From NCBI RefSeq assembly GCF_000246985.2, contig NC_022084.1, forward strand, positions 305,994 to 369,993: a DNA stretch of 64,000 bases. The letters run 5' to 3'. Shown here in pieces: positions 26,573 to 35,585 of the stretch (its first letter is position 1; each line of letters opens with the position of its first letter). The notes under the pieces were generated by a model. The model did not search any database. It worked only from the letters and a program-made list of their open reading frames with translations, and was not told the origin of the DNA. The translations under genes were made by a program, and so were the position numbers. The stretch comes from Thermococcus litoralis DSM 5473. GTDB taxonomy: Archaea; Methanobacteriota_B; Thermococci; Thermococcales; Thermococcaceae.

Positions 26573-27898
26573 ATGTTCGAGATTAACGAACTAATCCTGA
26601 AAAAGGCGAAAGAGCTCGGCTTTGGCGATGTTGTTGTATTGGCTTACGAGCAAAACAGAAGACAGGTGAGGTTTGCCAACAACGAAATAACGGTTGCAAA
26701 GAACTGGCATACGCAAAAGGTAAACCTTTTCGTTGAGTACCAGAAGAGATTGGCCTCAACAACTTTAACAGCTCTGGATGAGAAGACGATAGAAAAAACC
26801 CTTCAGATGTTGATGAAGAGCGTTAAAAACCTCGCTCCCAAAGAGGACTACTACGGAATAGCCGAGGGGCCTTTTGAGTACAAAGACATTCCAGAGACCT
26901 TCGATAAGGCAATAGTAGAGCTTGATGAGCCAAACGAATACGTTGAGGTCGCAATAAACGCTGCTCTTGAAGAGGGGGCAAAGAGAACCGCAGGTGTCCT
27001 TTACACAGATCACAATAAGCTCTACCTAACAACGAGCAACGGCGTCGAGGCTTTTGACGAGGGAACGGGAATAGAGATAAGCATAAGGGCATTTATAGGC
27101 GATGAAGAGAGCGGGCATGGGACTAATTCGGTAAGGGTTCTCAAAAAGTTTGATCCAGAAAGCGCGGGAAGAAAAGCTGGGGAAATTGCAAAGATGGCCG
27201 TTAATCCAGTCCAAGGCGAAGCTGGGACTTTTGATGTAATATTCGACCCGCTAGCATTCGCCAACCTAATGAGCTACATGAGCTTCATGGCCTCAGCTTT
27301 TGCCGTAGAGGCTGGGTTCAGCTTCTTGGTTGGCAAACTCGGACAGAAGGTTGCAAACGATATCGTAACAATCAAGGACGTTGGAAACATGCCAAACGCC
27401 TATGGCACAAGGAAATTTGATGATGAGGGTGTTCCTACAAGGGAAACCACAATCATTGAGAACGGAACTCTGAACACTTACCTCCTCAACACAAGCTTTG
27501 CAAGGAAATATAAGAGGGAAACCACGGCAAACGCAGGTTTATTGATGCCTGAAGCTTGGAACGTCTATGTAGAGCCCGGCGATTATTCAAAGGAGGAGCT
27601 CTTCAGCGAGGTTAAGCGTGGAATCTACATAACCAACGTATGGTACACAAGGTTCCAAAACTATGTTACCGGGGATTTCTCAACAATTCCAAGGGATGGA
27701 GCGTTTTTAATTGAGAACGGCGAAATAGTAAAGCCCATAAGAAATATAAGGGTAAGCGACAACTTCCAACACATACTTGAGAGCATTGAAGCATTAGGAA
27801 AAGATCTCTATCACATCCACTGGTGGGAAGTAGCTACCCCCGTGTTCACCCCCTACGTTCTCGTAAAGGATGTGGGAATAACAAAGGCTACAAAGTGA
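26573..27898 (+). CDS. tldE: TldE/PmbA partner subunit
   Basis: The protein has about 441 residues. ATG 26573 is preferred because GGAGGTGA, overlapping the tldD stop, is ideally placed; the GTG at 26564 is inside the site. The protein has the TldE fold (NRRQVRFANNEITVAKNWH, FDVIFDPLAFANLM, RDGAFLIENGEI) and lacks the HExxxH zinc motif, as expected. It forms the complex with TldD. Confidence 0.92.
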   Translation: MFEINELILKKAKELGFGDVVVLAYEQNRRQVRFANNEITVAKNWHTQKVNLFVEYQKRLASTTLTALDEKTIEKTLQMLMKSVKNLAPKEDYYGIAEGPFEYKDIPETFDKAIVELDEPNEYVEVAINAALEEGAKRTAGVLYTDHNKLYLTTSNGVEAFDEGTGIEISIRAFIGDEESGHGTNSVRVLKKFDPESAGRKAGEIAKMAVNPVQGEAGTFDVIFDPLAFANLMSYMSFMASAFAVEAGFSFLVGKLGQKVANDIVTIKDVGNMPNAYGTRKFDDEGVPTRETTIIENGTLNTYLLNTSFARKYKRETTANAGLLMPEAWNVYVEPGDYSKEELFSEVKRGIYITNVWYTRFQNYVTGDFSTIPRDGAFLIENGEIVKPIRNIRVSDNFQHILESIEALGKDLYHIHWWEVATPVFTPYVLVKDVGITKATK

Positions 27899-27920
27899 TT
27901 CTTCTTTGGCGAATTTCTTT

Positions 27921-28400
27921 TTAAATTATTTTTACCAGACCTAAGCTTGGTATGAGGGTTATCAAGATGCTCAAAAGCCCTCCAATTATCAGCGCAGGGA
28001 TTGTTTTTCTTTTTTCCATTCCAAATATGTAAGCCGCTAAGCTTCCCGTCCATACACCAGTTCCTGGAAGAGGTATGGCAACAAAAACAATTAGGCCTAA
28101 GAACCCCCACTTCTCCACGTAGGGATGAGCTTTCCTTCTAACTCTTTCCACATATTTCAAATAGAGCTCCGCAAACTTCCCTAAAGGGGTATCTTCAAGT
28201 TTAAGCATTACCCAGTCTATCAGATGCAGAAGGAGTGGTAAAGTTAAGGAGAGAAGCAGCACTCCAAGCGATGCCATGATTAAAGTGCCAGAGAGAGAGT
28301 AACCCCTACCAATCCCATAAACTATGGCATATCTTCCCTCAAATGTTGGAAGGAGTGAGAGTAAAAACACCTCAAGCAGACCGTTCACTTTTAACACCAA
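27921..28400 (-). CDS. Small multidrug export family membrane protein (COG2426)
   Basis: The 159-residue membrane protein has the family hallmark PTFEGRYAIVYGIGRGYS near its start and FVAIPLPGTGVWTGSLAAYIFGM in the middle, with four or five hydrophobic segments. This is the Sm_multidrug_ex family (PF06695). The transported substrate is not established. It converges on tldE, with about 20 bases between. Confidence 0.85.
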   Translation of the reverse strand: MVLKVNGLLEVFLLSLLPTFEGRYAIVYGIGRGYSLSGTLIMASLGVLLLSLTLPLLLHLIDWVMLKLEDTPLGKFAELYLKYVERVRRKAHPYVEKWGFLGLIVFVAIPLPGTGVWTGSLAAYIFGMEKRKTIPALIIGGLLSILITLIPSLGLVKII

Positions 28401-28428
28401 AAACGTAAATGGAGAGAAGTTAAAAAAC

Positions 28429-29688
28429 TTATCTCAAGCCAGCCTTTTGGTTCACCTTCCTCCATCTCATCCCATACAAAAAGGGGAACTTGCCGGGAAC
28501 AATAAGCTTCTCCCATTTTTTCACAAGCTCTTTTTCTCTTTCAAAAGCCCATTTTGTGAGTTCTGCAAGGCTTTCGTTCTCTTTAAGTTCCCTCGTCCTT
28601 CTTATTATCTCCCTCTGCAGCTCATCCCTTTCCTTTGAGAATTTCCCAATATACTTTTGATAGTTGGTCTGGAACAACCTGTGGAACTTTTCAATCCTCC
28701 ACCAGTAGTTTTTGGGATTATAGAGGTTCGTAGGTGATTCTGACTCTGGAATTCCACCCTCAAAAGATATTGGCTTGAAAATGCTTAAACATGGAAGCGA
28801 AGTCCCGGTAAACCAGTGTATATCCTTTCCAAGCTCCGAGATTTGGGATGAGGCGGTTTGAGAAGGCCTCGTTAAACCACCATAGTGCATGCATATATCC
28901 CTCATGGAGCCTTTTTCTGGGGAATACGGTTCAAAGCGGTGAGACCTCAGGATTTCCATCATGTACTCGAGAGTTATTTCGCCTTCTCTTTCTTTGAGTT
29001 TCCGATATGTGAAGGCTCTCCTCTCCCTTCCATGGGCGAAGTGGGTATAGAATCTATCAGAGAAATGCTTGGCAAAACTAAACTTTGGTCTCTTGGCAAG
29101 CCTCTCGACGCTCTCTGAAGCTAAGTCCCAGTCATTCTCTATCGTGAGAGCATTTGAAATAGAGTATACATCTTCAATTCTCTTTGCAACCCAGTGTTTG
29201 CCGGCAGTTTCTAGAACCCACGCCTCTTTTGGGTCCGCAATTATGAATGAGTTACTGTAGAGCAGTTTGTGCTCGTAGCTACCATTTCCTCCCTGCCCAT
29301 AGCTCTCGATTATATCAATTATGAAATGAAGAGCCTCTTTAGAGGTTTTTGTTCTTTCAAGGGCGAGCCTTATCATGTCCATTCCCAAGATACCTTTATC
29401 TGGAATCTTCTCCTTGGTGAAAACTGCAGTATTGCCTATAGCTAAACCAAATTCATTCACCCCCATCTCCACACCCCAGATCCACCAAGGGCGTGAGAGA
29501 ATTACCGCATAGGTTTCCTTGACTTGAGGAAATTCAACGTAGGTCAGCTTAACAGCATCTTCCTCATGTTTTTGTCTTGGAATAACCTCCAGAATCTGAG
29601 CCTCGTTTGGATCTCTATCGCTGTTTTTCGCAAAGAGCATAACCTTTTCTTTAGTTGCTTCGGGAATTGCAACGAGAATATCGCACAT
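28429..29688 (-). CDS. C69/secernin-like N-terminal-nucleophile hydrolase
   Basis: The start is set at ATG 29688, not 29697, because the next codon is Cys (MCDILVAIPEATKE). Removal of Met would expose the N-terminal nucleophile Cys of C69 dipeptidases/secernins. FAKNSDRDPNEAQ and GVNEFGLAIGNTAVFT are family blocks. The protein has about 419 residues and no signal peptide, so it is cytosolic. Likely activity: dipeptide or amide hydrolysis. It follows ndk on the same strand, about 55 bases downstream. Confidence 0.85.
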   Translation of the reverse strand: MCDILVAIPEATKEKVMLFAKNSDRDPNEAQILEVIPRQKHEEDAVKLTYVEFPQVKETYAVILSRPWWIWGVEMGVNEFGLAIGNTAVFTKEKIPDKGILGMDMIRLALERTKTSKEALHFIIDIIESYGQGGNGSYEHKLLYSNSFIIADPKEAWVLETAGKHWVAKRIEDVYSISNALTIENDWDLASESVERLAKRPKFSFAKHFSDRFYTHFAHGRERRAFTYRKLKEREGEITLEYMMEILRSHRFEPYSPEKGSMRDICMHYGGLTRPSQTASSQISELGKDIHWFTGTSLPCLSIFKPISFEGGIPESESPTNLYNPKNYWWRIEKFHRLFQTNYQKYIGKFSKERDELQREIIRRTRELKENESLAELTKWAFEREKELVKKWEKLIVPGKFPFLYGMRWRKVNQKAGLR

Positions 29689-29742
29689 CCACAGCACCTA
29701 AAAAAGATTAGAGGTAGATGTTTTTAACAATTTGGAAAAGCA

Positions 29743-30264
29743 TCAAAGCTTCAAGCAATCTGTGGAGTCTAAGTACTCCCCTTTCTCCTTGTCCCAGTGG
29801 GAGTGGTAGAACCACTCAGCAGCCTTGCAGTATTCAAAGAGCTCGTCCTCTTTAAAGTAGAGTGCTATTTCCCTCTTTGCGGTTTCCTCGCTGTCTGAGG
29901 CATGAACCACGTTGTAAATCGCATCTCCAACATCAAGACCGTAGTCGCCCCTTATGGTTCCCGGCTCTGCATCCTTGGGGTCAGTTGCACCGCACATTTT
30001 CCTAACGACGCTTATGGCATACCTGCCTTCGAGAACCATTACTACACTTGGCGCTTTGGTAATATAGTCTATCAGAGGCTCAAAGAAGGGCTTCCCCTTG
30101 TGTTCCTCATAGTGCTTCTCCGCTAATTCTCTATCAATGTGGATCATCTTCATCCCGATTATTTTAAGGCCTCTCTTTTCGAATCTGCTTATAATTTCAC
30201 CTATAAGACCCCTAACAACGGCATCGGGCTTTATAATCACAAGAGTCCTTTCCGTCTTGTTCAT
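29743..30264 (-). CDS. ndk: Nucleoside diphosphate kinase
   Basis: The protein of about 173 residues starts at ATG 30264 after GGTGTTG; the 19-codon extension upstream is not family-like. The sequence opens [21 protein letters not shown] and carries the catalytic His near residue 118 in NVVHASDS, with GTIRGDYG. It balances NTP pools through a phospho-His. The C-terminal extension ([19 protein letters not shown]) is typical of archaeal forms. Confidence 0.95.
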   Translation of the reverse strand: MNKTERTLVIIKPDAVVRGLIGEIISRFEKRGLKIIGMKMIHIDRELAEKHYEEHKGKPFFEPLIDYITKAPSVVMVLEGRYAISVVRKMCGATDPKDAEPGTIRGDYGLDVGDAIYNVVHASDSEETAKREIALYFKEDELFEYCKAAEWFYHSHWDKEKGEYLDSTDCLKL

Positions 30265-30362
30265 CGGCAACACCGAGAAGAATAAGTTTGAAGATTTAAA
30301 ATTCTTTTCAATCCCGCACAAGGTTTATAACTCATCTCTGCCTTTTTTCTCTGGTGAAGAAA

Positions 30363-32084
30363 ATGGAGTTAAGGGAAACAATACTCAAATATGCGCTCAT
30401 CAATGCGATTCAACACGATGGAAAGGCAAATCCAAAGGCTGTCATAGGGAAAATACTCGGCGAGAACCCAGAGCTGAGGCCAAGGGCGAGGGAAATAATC
30501 CCCCTTGTAAATGAGGTTGTTCAAGAAGTTAACTCCATGAGCAAGGAGGAGCAAGAGGCAAAACTCAAAGAGATTTATCCAGAGTTCTTTGAGGAGAAGA
30601 AGGAGAAAAAAGAAGAAAAGAAAGGTCTCCCACCGCTGCCAAAGGCAGAAAAGGGAAAAGTCGTCACGAGGTTTGCACCGAACCCGGATGGAGCTTTTCA
30701 CCTTGGAAACGCGAGGGCAGCTATCTTAAGCCACGAATATGCAAGGCTTTATGATGGAAAGTTCATTCTTAGGTTTGATGACACCGATCCGAAGGTCAAG
30801 AGACCTGAGCCCATATTCTACGAATGGATTATTGAAGATTTGAAGTGGCTTGGCTTTCAAATAGATGAGATTCACCACGCAAGCGACAGGTTGGAGATTT
30901 ATTATTCCTATGCAGAGAAGCTTCTTGAGATGGGGAAAGCTTACGTCTGCACCTGTGACCCAGAACACTTCAGAAAGCTCAGAGACGAAGGAAAAGCCTG
31001 TCCCCACAGAGACCTTCCTCCAGAAGTTCAGCTAAGAGAGTGGAAAAAGATGCTCAGCGGAGAGTACAAAGAGGGTGAAGCTGTTGTTAGAATTAAAACC
31101 GACCTAAATCACCCAAACCCTGCAGTTAGGGACTGGCCTGCCCTTAGGATAATTGATAACCCCAATCACCCAAGAACCGGAAACAAGTATCGCGTATGGC
31201 CTCTCTACAACTTTGCCTCCGCTATAGATGACCACGAGCTCGGTGTTACACACATCTTCAGAGGGCAAGAGCATGCCGAAAACGAGACAAGGCAGAGATA
31301 CATCTACGAATACTTTGGATGGGAATACCCAGAAACAGTTCATCATGGAAGGCTCTCCATCGAAGGAGTGATTCTAAGCAAGTCCAAGACAAGAAAAGGT
31401 ATTGAAGAGGGTAAGTACCTCGGATGGGACGACCCAAGACTTGGAACAATTAGGGCGTTGAGGAGGAGAGGCATTCAGCCGGAGGCTATTAGGGAGCTTA
31501 TAATCGAGGTCGGGCTCAAGAAGAGCGACACCACAATAAGCTGGGACAACCTAGCTGCAATAAACAGAAGGATAATCGAACCAATAGCGAACAGATACTT
31601 TTTCGTTGCTGACCCAATTCCAATGGAGATTAGAGGTTATGAAGAAGAGTTTACAGCGGAGATTCCTCTCCATCCAGATTACCCAGAGAGAGGGGTTAGG
31701 AAACTCAAGTTCATCCCCGGAAAGCCTATCTATGTCTCAAAGGACGACCTTGAGCTCTTGAAGAGCAACGAATACGTTAGGCTCAAGGACTTATTCAACG
31801 TCAGAATAGTCGAAGTTAGCGAAGAAAAAATCATAGCGGAGTTCGACAGCGTTGAATATGAGAAAGCTAGGGAGCACAGGTGGAGGATGATTCACTGGGT
31901 TCCCCAGGGCAAGCCGTGTGAAGTTCTCGTCCCAGAAGGAGATGAACTTATCGTGAGGAAGGGGCTACTTGAGAGGGATGCGGACTTAAAGGTCGATGAT
32001 ATCGTGCAGTTTGAACGCTTTGGTTTCGTAAGGGTGGACAAAGTTGAGGGAGACAAAGTGATAGCGATATTTGCTCACAAGTGA
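30363..32084 (+). CDS. gltX: Glutamyl-tRNA synthetase (archaeal type)
   Basis: The protein of about 573 residues starts at ATG 30363 after GGTGA (GTG 30354 is less likely). A helical N-terminal appendage ends in a Lys/Glu-rich linker. The catalytic domain follows with the HIGH equivalent HLGN near residue 113 and the KMSKS equivalent LSKSK near 337, then the beta-barrel anticodon-binding region typical of archaeal/eukaryotic GluRS. It charges tRNA-Glu and, in archaea using GatDE, also tRNA-Gln. A TTTATAACTC TATA box lies just upstream. Confidence 0.95.
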   Translation: MELRETILKYALINAIQHDGKANPKAVIGKILGENPELRPRAREIIPLVNEVVQEVNSMSKEEQEAKLKEIYPEFFEEKKEKKEEKKGLPPLPKAEKGKVVTRFAPNPDGAFHLGNARAAILSHEYARLYDGKFILRFDDTDPKVKRPEPIFYEWIIEDLKWLGFQIDEIHHASDRLEIYYSYAEKLLEMGKAYVCTCDPEHFRKLRDEGKACPHRDLPPEVQLREWKKMLSGEYKEGEAVVRIKTDLNHPNPAVRDWPALRIIDNPNHPRTGNKYRVWPLYNFASAIDDHELGVTHIFRGQEHAENETRQRYIYEYFGWEYPETVHHGRLSIEGVILSKSKTRKGIEEGKYLGWDDPRLGTIRALRRRGIQPEAIRELIIEVGLKKSDTTISWDNLAAINRRIIEPIANRYFFVADPIPMEIRGYEEEFTAEIPLHPDYPERGVRKLKFIPGKPIYVSKDDLELLKSNEYVRLKDLFNVRIVEVSEEKIIAEFDSVEYEKAREHRWRMIHWVPQGKPCEVLVPEGDELIVRKGLLERDADLKVDDIVQFERFGFVRVDKVEGDKVIAIFAHK

Positions 32085-32686
32085 CCCTTTTCTTTTTTCC
32101 ACCCCAATACCCTCGACTGCAGATGCTTTTTCGGAAAAATTGTGAGAGGATCTATCCCTTTTTCCCTTAAAAGATATCTCAGCTCCACTTCATAGTCGGA
32201 TTTCTCGAGCTTTTCGCTCTCTTTAAGCTCCACTACGAAAAGCTTATCCGTAAGTTCCCGTATCGTCCTATAACCCAAACCGAGAAGAGGTCTTATGTAC
32301 TGAACGTTAAATCTATCTTCAAGACTTCTCGTTTTTCTCTGATCAAGGAAGGGCACTCTGTCATCTCTTCTTGTTCCGTCGCTTATCCTCTCCACATGCC
32401 TAAGCTTTGCAACCTCTTCTAGAGCTTTTTCGTGGATAAACTGAATTGCATTGCTAGGATGAGAGTCCCTTATGCACATCTCAGCCGCTTCCTCAAGAAT
32501 CCCCCTGTCAAGGAAGATTACCTCATGAGAAAAGCCAAGAGCCTCAGCTGTTTCCTTAGCATATTTCCAGCTGTCGAGGATTCCAAAGTTAATAGTAATG
32601 AGTTTTACCTCGTATCCAATCTTTCTCAAAATATAAGCCGCAAGCGAAGAATCTTTCCCTCCGCTGTAGAGGTGATAAACCTCCAT
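32075..32686 (-). CDS. PP-loop ATPase (adenine nucleotide alpha-hydrolase fold)
   Basis: The protein has about 203 residues. ATG 32686 follows GGTGA (GTG 32695 starts inside it). The PP-loop SGGKDSS sits near residue 8, the signature of enzymes that adenylate a carbonyl or tRNA base. DGTRRDDRVPFLD is a second conserved block. The protein resembles an archaeal asparagine-synthase-like/QueC-like family; the substrate is unknown. Its end overlaps the gltX end by 10 bases in convergent orientation. Confidence 0.8.
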   Translation of the reverse strand: MEVYHLYSGGKDSSLAAYILRKIGYEVKLITINFGILDSWKYAKETAEALGFSHEVIFLDRGILEEAAEMCIRDSHPSNAIQFIHEKALEEVAKLRHVERISDGTRRDDRVPFLDQRKTRSLEDRFNVQYIRPLLGLGYRTIRELTDKLFVVELKESEKLEKSDYEVELRYLLREKGIDPLTIFPKKHLQSRVLGWKKEKGHL

Positions 32687-32717
32687 GGGGTTCACCAGCT
32701 GTTAAAAAAGGTTAAAA

Positions 32718-34511
32718 TCATAGGGCACTCCAAAATGGATCCTTTTGGGCCTTCACTTTTGCTGTTTCCTTTAGTGCCCTTATGTCGGTCTCATCCAACA
32801 TATCTCTGAGCTCCTTCACGAGTCTTATTGCATCATCCCTGCTTATATCGACGTAAAGTATCTCCCCAGGATGGATGTGCCTTCCGACTATTGCACCCTC
32901 AATGGCTATAGCAACCTGATCTCCCTTCTTTGCTTCCTGCAGGAAGTCTTCTTTGGATTTTATTGATTTTATAACCCCAATCCGCTCTCCATTTTGCTTC
33001 ATTAGTGGGTATCCCGGCTTTATCCTACCTTCAATAACCTCTATTCCAACTATTGCTGGATGGCTTCTCCGGAAGATGTAGCGTTCATCTGGGAATATCT
33101 TAATTACTCCTGGGAACTTTGTTTGAGCTAAAAGTTCTTTTTTCTTCTTTTCTTCCTCAGCCTTCACCCATGCTTCGTAGTCTTCTATGATTTTATAAAT
33201 AACGTTGCCGACAAATATCGGGATCTTCTTGGCCTTTGCAACTTCCTCTGCGTCTTCATTGACCTTCACATTAAAACCTATGACAACACCGTAAAGAGGT
33301 TCCTCCTCCTTTACGCTAAGTGCCTCCATAACATCCGTTTTGCTTATGTTTCCAACGTCTGCCTTTCTTATTGGAATATTCTTTTCCTGCAGTTCTTTGC
33401 TTAGCGCTTCGAGACTTCCTATTGTGTCGGCTTTTACAATAACGCCAACTTTGTCCGTGCTTATAATTACGCTCTTTATCTGCTCAAGGATTTCTCTCTT
33501 TGCTCTCTCTATTTCCTCTTCAGTTCTTGCCGCTATAACAGGAGAACCTGCGAGAGCTTCCTCTAAGTTTGGGGCGGCTATCTTAATTCCAGCTGCTGCA
33601 GAAACTTCCTCAACCTGATCAAAGCGATATCTTGGATCTCTTATCTCGTCGAGAGGCTTCGGTTTAAGGAGAGCCCTTATTTTTGTGACTATTGCCTTAT
33701 CCTTGCCACCCACAACTATTATATCGTCTTTTCTGAGTGTTCCATCATAAATTATCACGTCTATTGTTGTCCCAAAGCCTACTTCCTCCCTAACTTCCAA
33801 AATAGTTCCTCTCGCGGGACCTTCAACCTCTATCTTCAGCTTCTCTTCGAGATACTTCTGAGCCAAACCCGCTATAAGAACAAGCAATTCTGGAAGGCCT
33901 ATTCCATATTTGGCTGAAACGGGAATTATGGCGAGTTCCCTTCTGAAGTCCTGAACACGATCGAACCTATTGGCCTGGAAGCCAAGCTCATAGAATTTTC
34001 CTATTAGTTCCCAAAGCTTTGTCTCAAGCTCCTGAACTGCCCTTTGATCCTGTTTTTTAATGTTTACCAAGAAAGGCTCGTTTTCAACGATTTTCCATCC
34101 TTTAATACGGTCAATTTTATTTGCTGCGACAACAAAGGGAGTTCTGTATTTTCTCAAAATCTCTATGCTCTCAATGGTCTGGGGCTGGAAGCCCTCGTTT
34201 ATATCAACTACAAGGATTGCCAAATCGGCTAAACTGCCTCCTCTTGCTCTCAAGCTCGTAAAAGCCTCGTGGCCGGGAGTGTCTATAAAGAGCAATCCCG
34301 GAAGTTTAATTTCGCCTTTCCACAAACTTAAAAGGGGTCCAGCGAGTTGTTTAACCACTTCAATAGGAACCTCAGTCGCACCAATGTGCTGAGTAATTCC
34401 ACCCGCTTCTTTCTCAGCTACGCGGGTATTACGTATTCTATCAAGCATCGTGGTCTTCCCATGATCTACGTGTCCAAGAACCGCTATAATTGGCTGTCTA
34501 ATTTTTTTCAT
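32718..34511 (-). CDS. infB: Translation initiation factor aIF5B (IF2)
   Basis: The protein has about 597 residues from ATG 34511 after GTGTGAGAG. It has the GTPase motifs VLGHVDHGKTT (G1), DTPGHEAF (G3) and NKIDR (G4), followed by the beta-barrel and C-terminal domains of IF2/eIF5B (VSAAAGIKIAAP, GVVIGFNVKV). It promotes subunit joining. No intein interrupts the P-loop, unlike some relatives. Thirty-one bases separate its end from the PP-loop gene start on the same strand. Confidence 0.95.
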   Translation of the reverse strand: MKKIRQPIIAVLGHVDHGKTTMLDRIRNTRVAEKEAGGITQHIGATEVPIEVVKQLAGPLLSLWKGEIKLPGLLFIDTPGHEAFTSLRARGGSLADLAILVVDINEGFQPQTIESIEILRKYRTPFVVAANKIDRIKGWKIVENEPFLVNIKKQDQRAVQELETKLWELIGKFYELGFQANRFDRVQDFRRELAIIPVSAKYGIGLPELLVLIAGLAQKYLEEKLKIEVEGPARGTILEVREEVGFGTTIDVIIYDGTLRKDDIIVVGGKDKAIVTKIRALLKPKPLDEIRDPRYRFDQVEEVSAAAGIKIAAPNLEEALAGSPVIAARTEEEIERAKREILEQIKSVIISTDKVGVIVKADTIGSLEALSKELQEKNIPIRKADVGNISKTDVMEALSVKEEEPLYGVVIGFNVKVNEDAEEVAKAKKIPIFVGNVIYKIIEDYEAWVKAEEEKKKKELLAQTKFPGVIKIFPDERYIFRRSHPAIVGIEVIEGRIKPGYPLMKQNGERIGVIKSIKSKEDFLQEAKKGDQVAIAIEGAIVGRHIHPGEILYVDISRDDAIRLVKELRDMLDETDIRALKETAKVKAQKDPFWSAL

Positions 34512-34628
34512 ACTCTCACACTCCACAAAACTTTTGATGAGCGTTACGGGATTAACTAAAACGCCCGCTTTTTAAAGGTTAGGGATTAACCTTAAAAATC
34601 CCCATGCTTACCACATTTAGTGGTTATC

Positions 34629-35168
34629 ATGGAGAAGAAGACAATGCAAAAGGGTAAGAACTACTACAAGAAAGGAAAGGTTTTATGGGTTCTAAAATAC
34701 AAAGAAAAGCTGTTTTCCAAGGTTTTGGGCACTTATCCTTATTATGTGGAAGTTGACCTGGAAAGGAACTCCAGCAGGTGCACCTGTCCACAGGGAAAAG
34801 ACTGCAAGCATGCCGCTGCCACAATAATAGCCTTTGAAGAGGGATTCTACATAGAAAGCCACGAGCCAGTCTCAGAGTTTTTTCCAGAGGTGGCTTTAAA
34901 GAGATATCTGTTCCATGAGAATCCGGAATTAGGACTGGAGATTATTTTAAAGGAGCTTCACTACCAGATAAACAACGATGAAAGCGGTAGTGAAGTGGCC
35001 AGACTCTTGAGGGAGGCTTTGAAACTCTTCACTCTTGTCCCGTCTAAAGAAAGAGGTTTCCGAATATTGGAAATTTTTAAAGAATTCGAGAGGCTTTTCC
35101 CAGATTACAATTTAACCGGAGAGCTGGAAAGGGAAGTCAAAGAAACTCTAGAAGGGTGCTCTCTTTGA
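34629..35168 (+). CDS. SWIM zinc-finger protein
   Basis: The protein has about 179 residues from ATG 34629. A SWIM domain is clear at residues about 40-65: CTCPQGKDCKH, the CxCx(n)CxH zinc pattern. The rest is helical (ELHYQI, EVARLLREALKLF). SWIM proteins bind DNA or protein partners and in some archaea accompany recombination factors; no partner is next door here. A 7-bp inverted repeat (AAGGTTA/TAACCTT, 34575-34593) lies in the promoter region. The last 32 bases overlap the convergent downstream gene. Confidence 0.8.
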   Translation: MEKKTMQKGKNYYKKGKVLWVLKYKEKLFSKVLGTYPYYVEVDLERNSSRCTCPQGKDCKHAAATIIAFEEGFYIESHEPVSEFFPEVALKRYLFHENPELGLEIILKELHYQINNDESGSEVARLLREALKLFTLVPSKERGFRILEIFKEFERLFPDYNLTGELEREVKETLEGCSL

Positions 35169-35508
35169 GCTTTCTCCTTAAAGAATCATATACCTCATTC
35201 CCATCGAGGGTAAGGCTATAGTTAATCCCAGCTTCATCTAAAAGGGCTTTCATTATTTGAAGGGCATATTTTGCCTTAGTGCCCTCCATCTCAACTGAGA
35301 CGAAATAGCCCTTTCTCTTCCCAAGAATTATGTCAAAATTAAGTCTCTCGGCAAGCTCTACATCAAGAAAAGTTAATTTTTTCTGTGTTTTATACTCCCT
35401 CACCATAACGTTTGGGAACTTCTTCCTCAGCTTTTCCACTATCTCCCCTACCTTTTTGTACTCTTGTTCATTGAGCTCTGCAGTGAGTTTGAGTTTTTCC
35501 ACTATCAT
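35137..35508 (-). CDS. Conserved hypothetical protein (~123 residues)
   Basis: A small basic protein with alternating strands and helices ([54 protein letters not shown]). ATG 35508 follows GGTGGAG. Composition and codon pattern are those of Thermococcales genes. The last section suggests a two-layer alpha/beta domain like CYTH or ACT proteins, but no catalytic motif is visible. It is divergent from reverse gyrase and overlaps the SWIM gene end. Confidence 0.75.
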   Translation of the reverse strand: MIVEKLKLTAELNEQEYKKVGEIVEKLRKKFPNVMVREYKTQKKLTFLDVELAERLNFDIILGKRKGYFVSVEMEGTKAKYALQIMKALLDEAGINYSLTLDGNEVYDSLRRKLKESTLLEFL

Positions 35509-35585
35509 GTGCTCCACCGAAAAAGGCCTTCAAAAAAAGCCTTATAAAGTTTGCATCCCCTAAAAGAGCATTGGAAGGTGGTAAT

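Noticed and set aside
32718-34511. Intein in aIF5B, and likewise in CDC48 (48371-50803) and reverse gyrase (35586-39230)
   Set aside because: Some Thermococcales carry inteins in these genes. Here the conserved motifs run through without insertion and the lengths are normal.
34575-34593. Inverted repeat AAGGTTA/TAACCTT as a firm operator
   Set aside because: The arms are short in AT-rich DNA with no second copy. Mentioned only in the SWIM gene entry.
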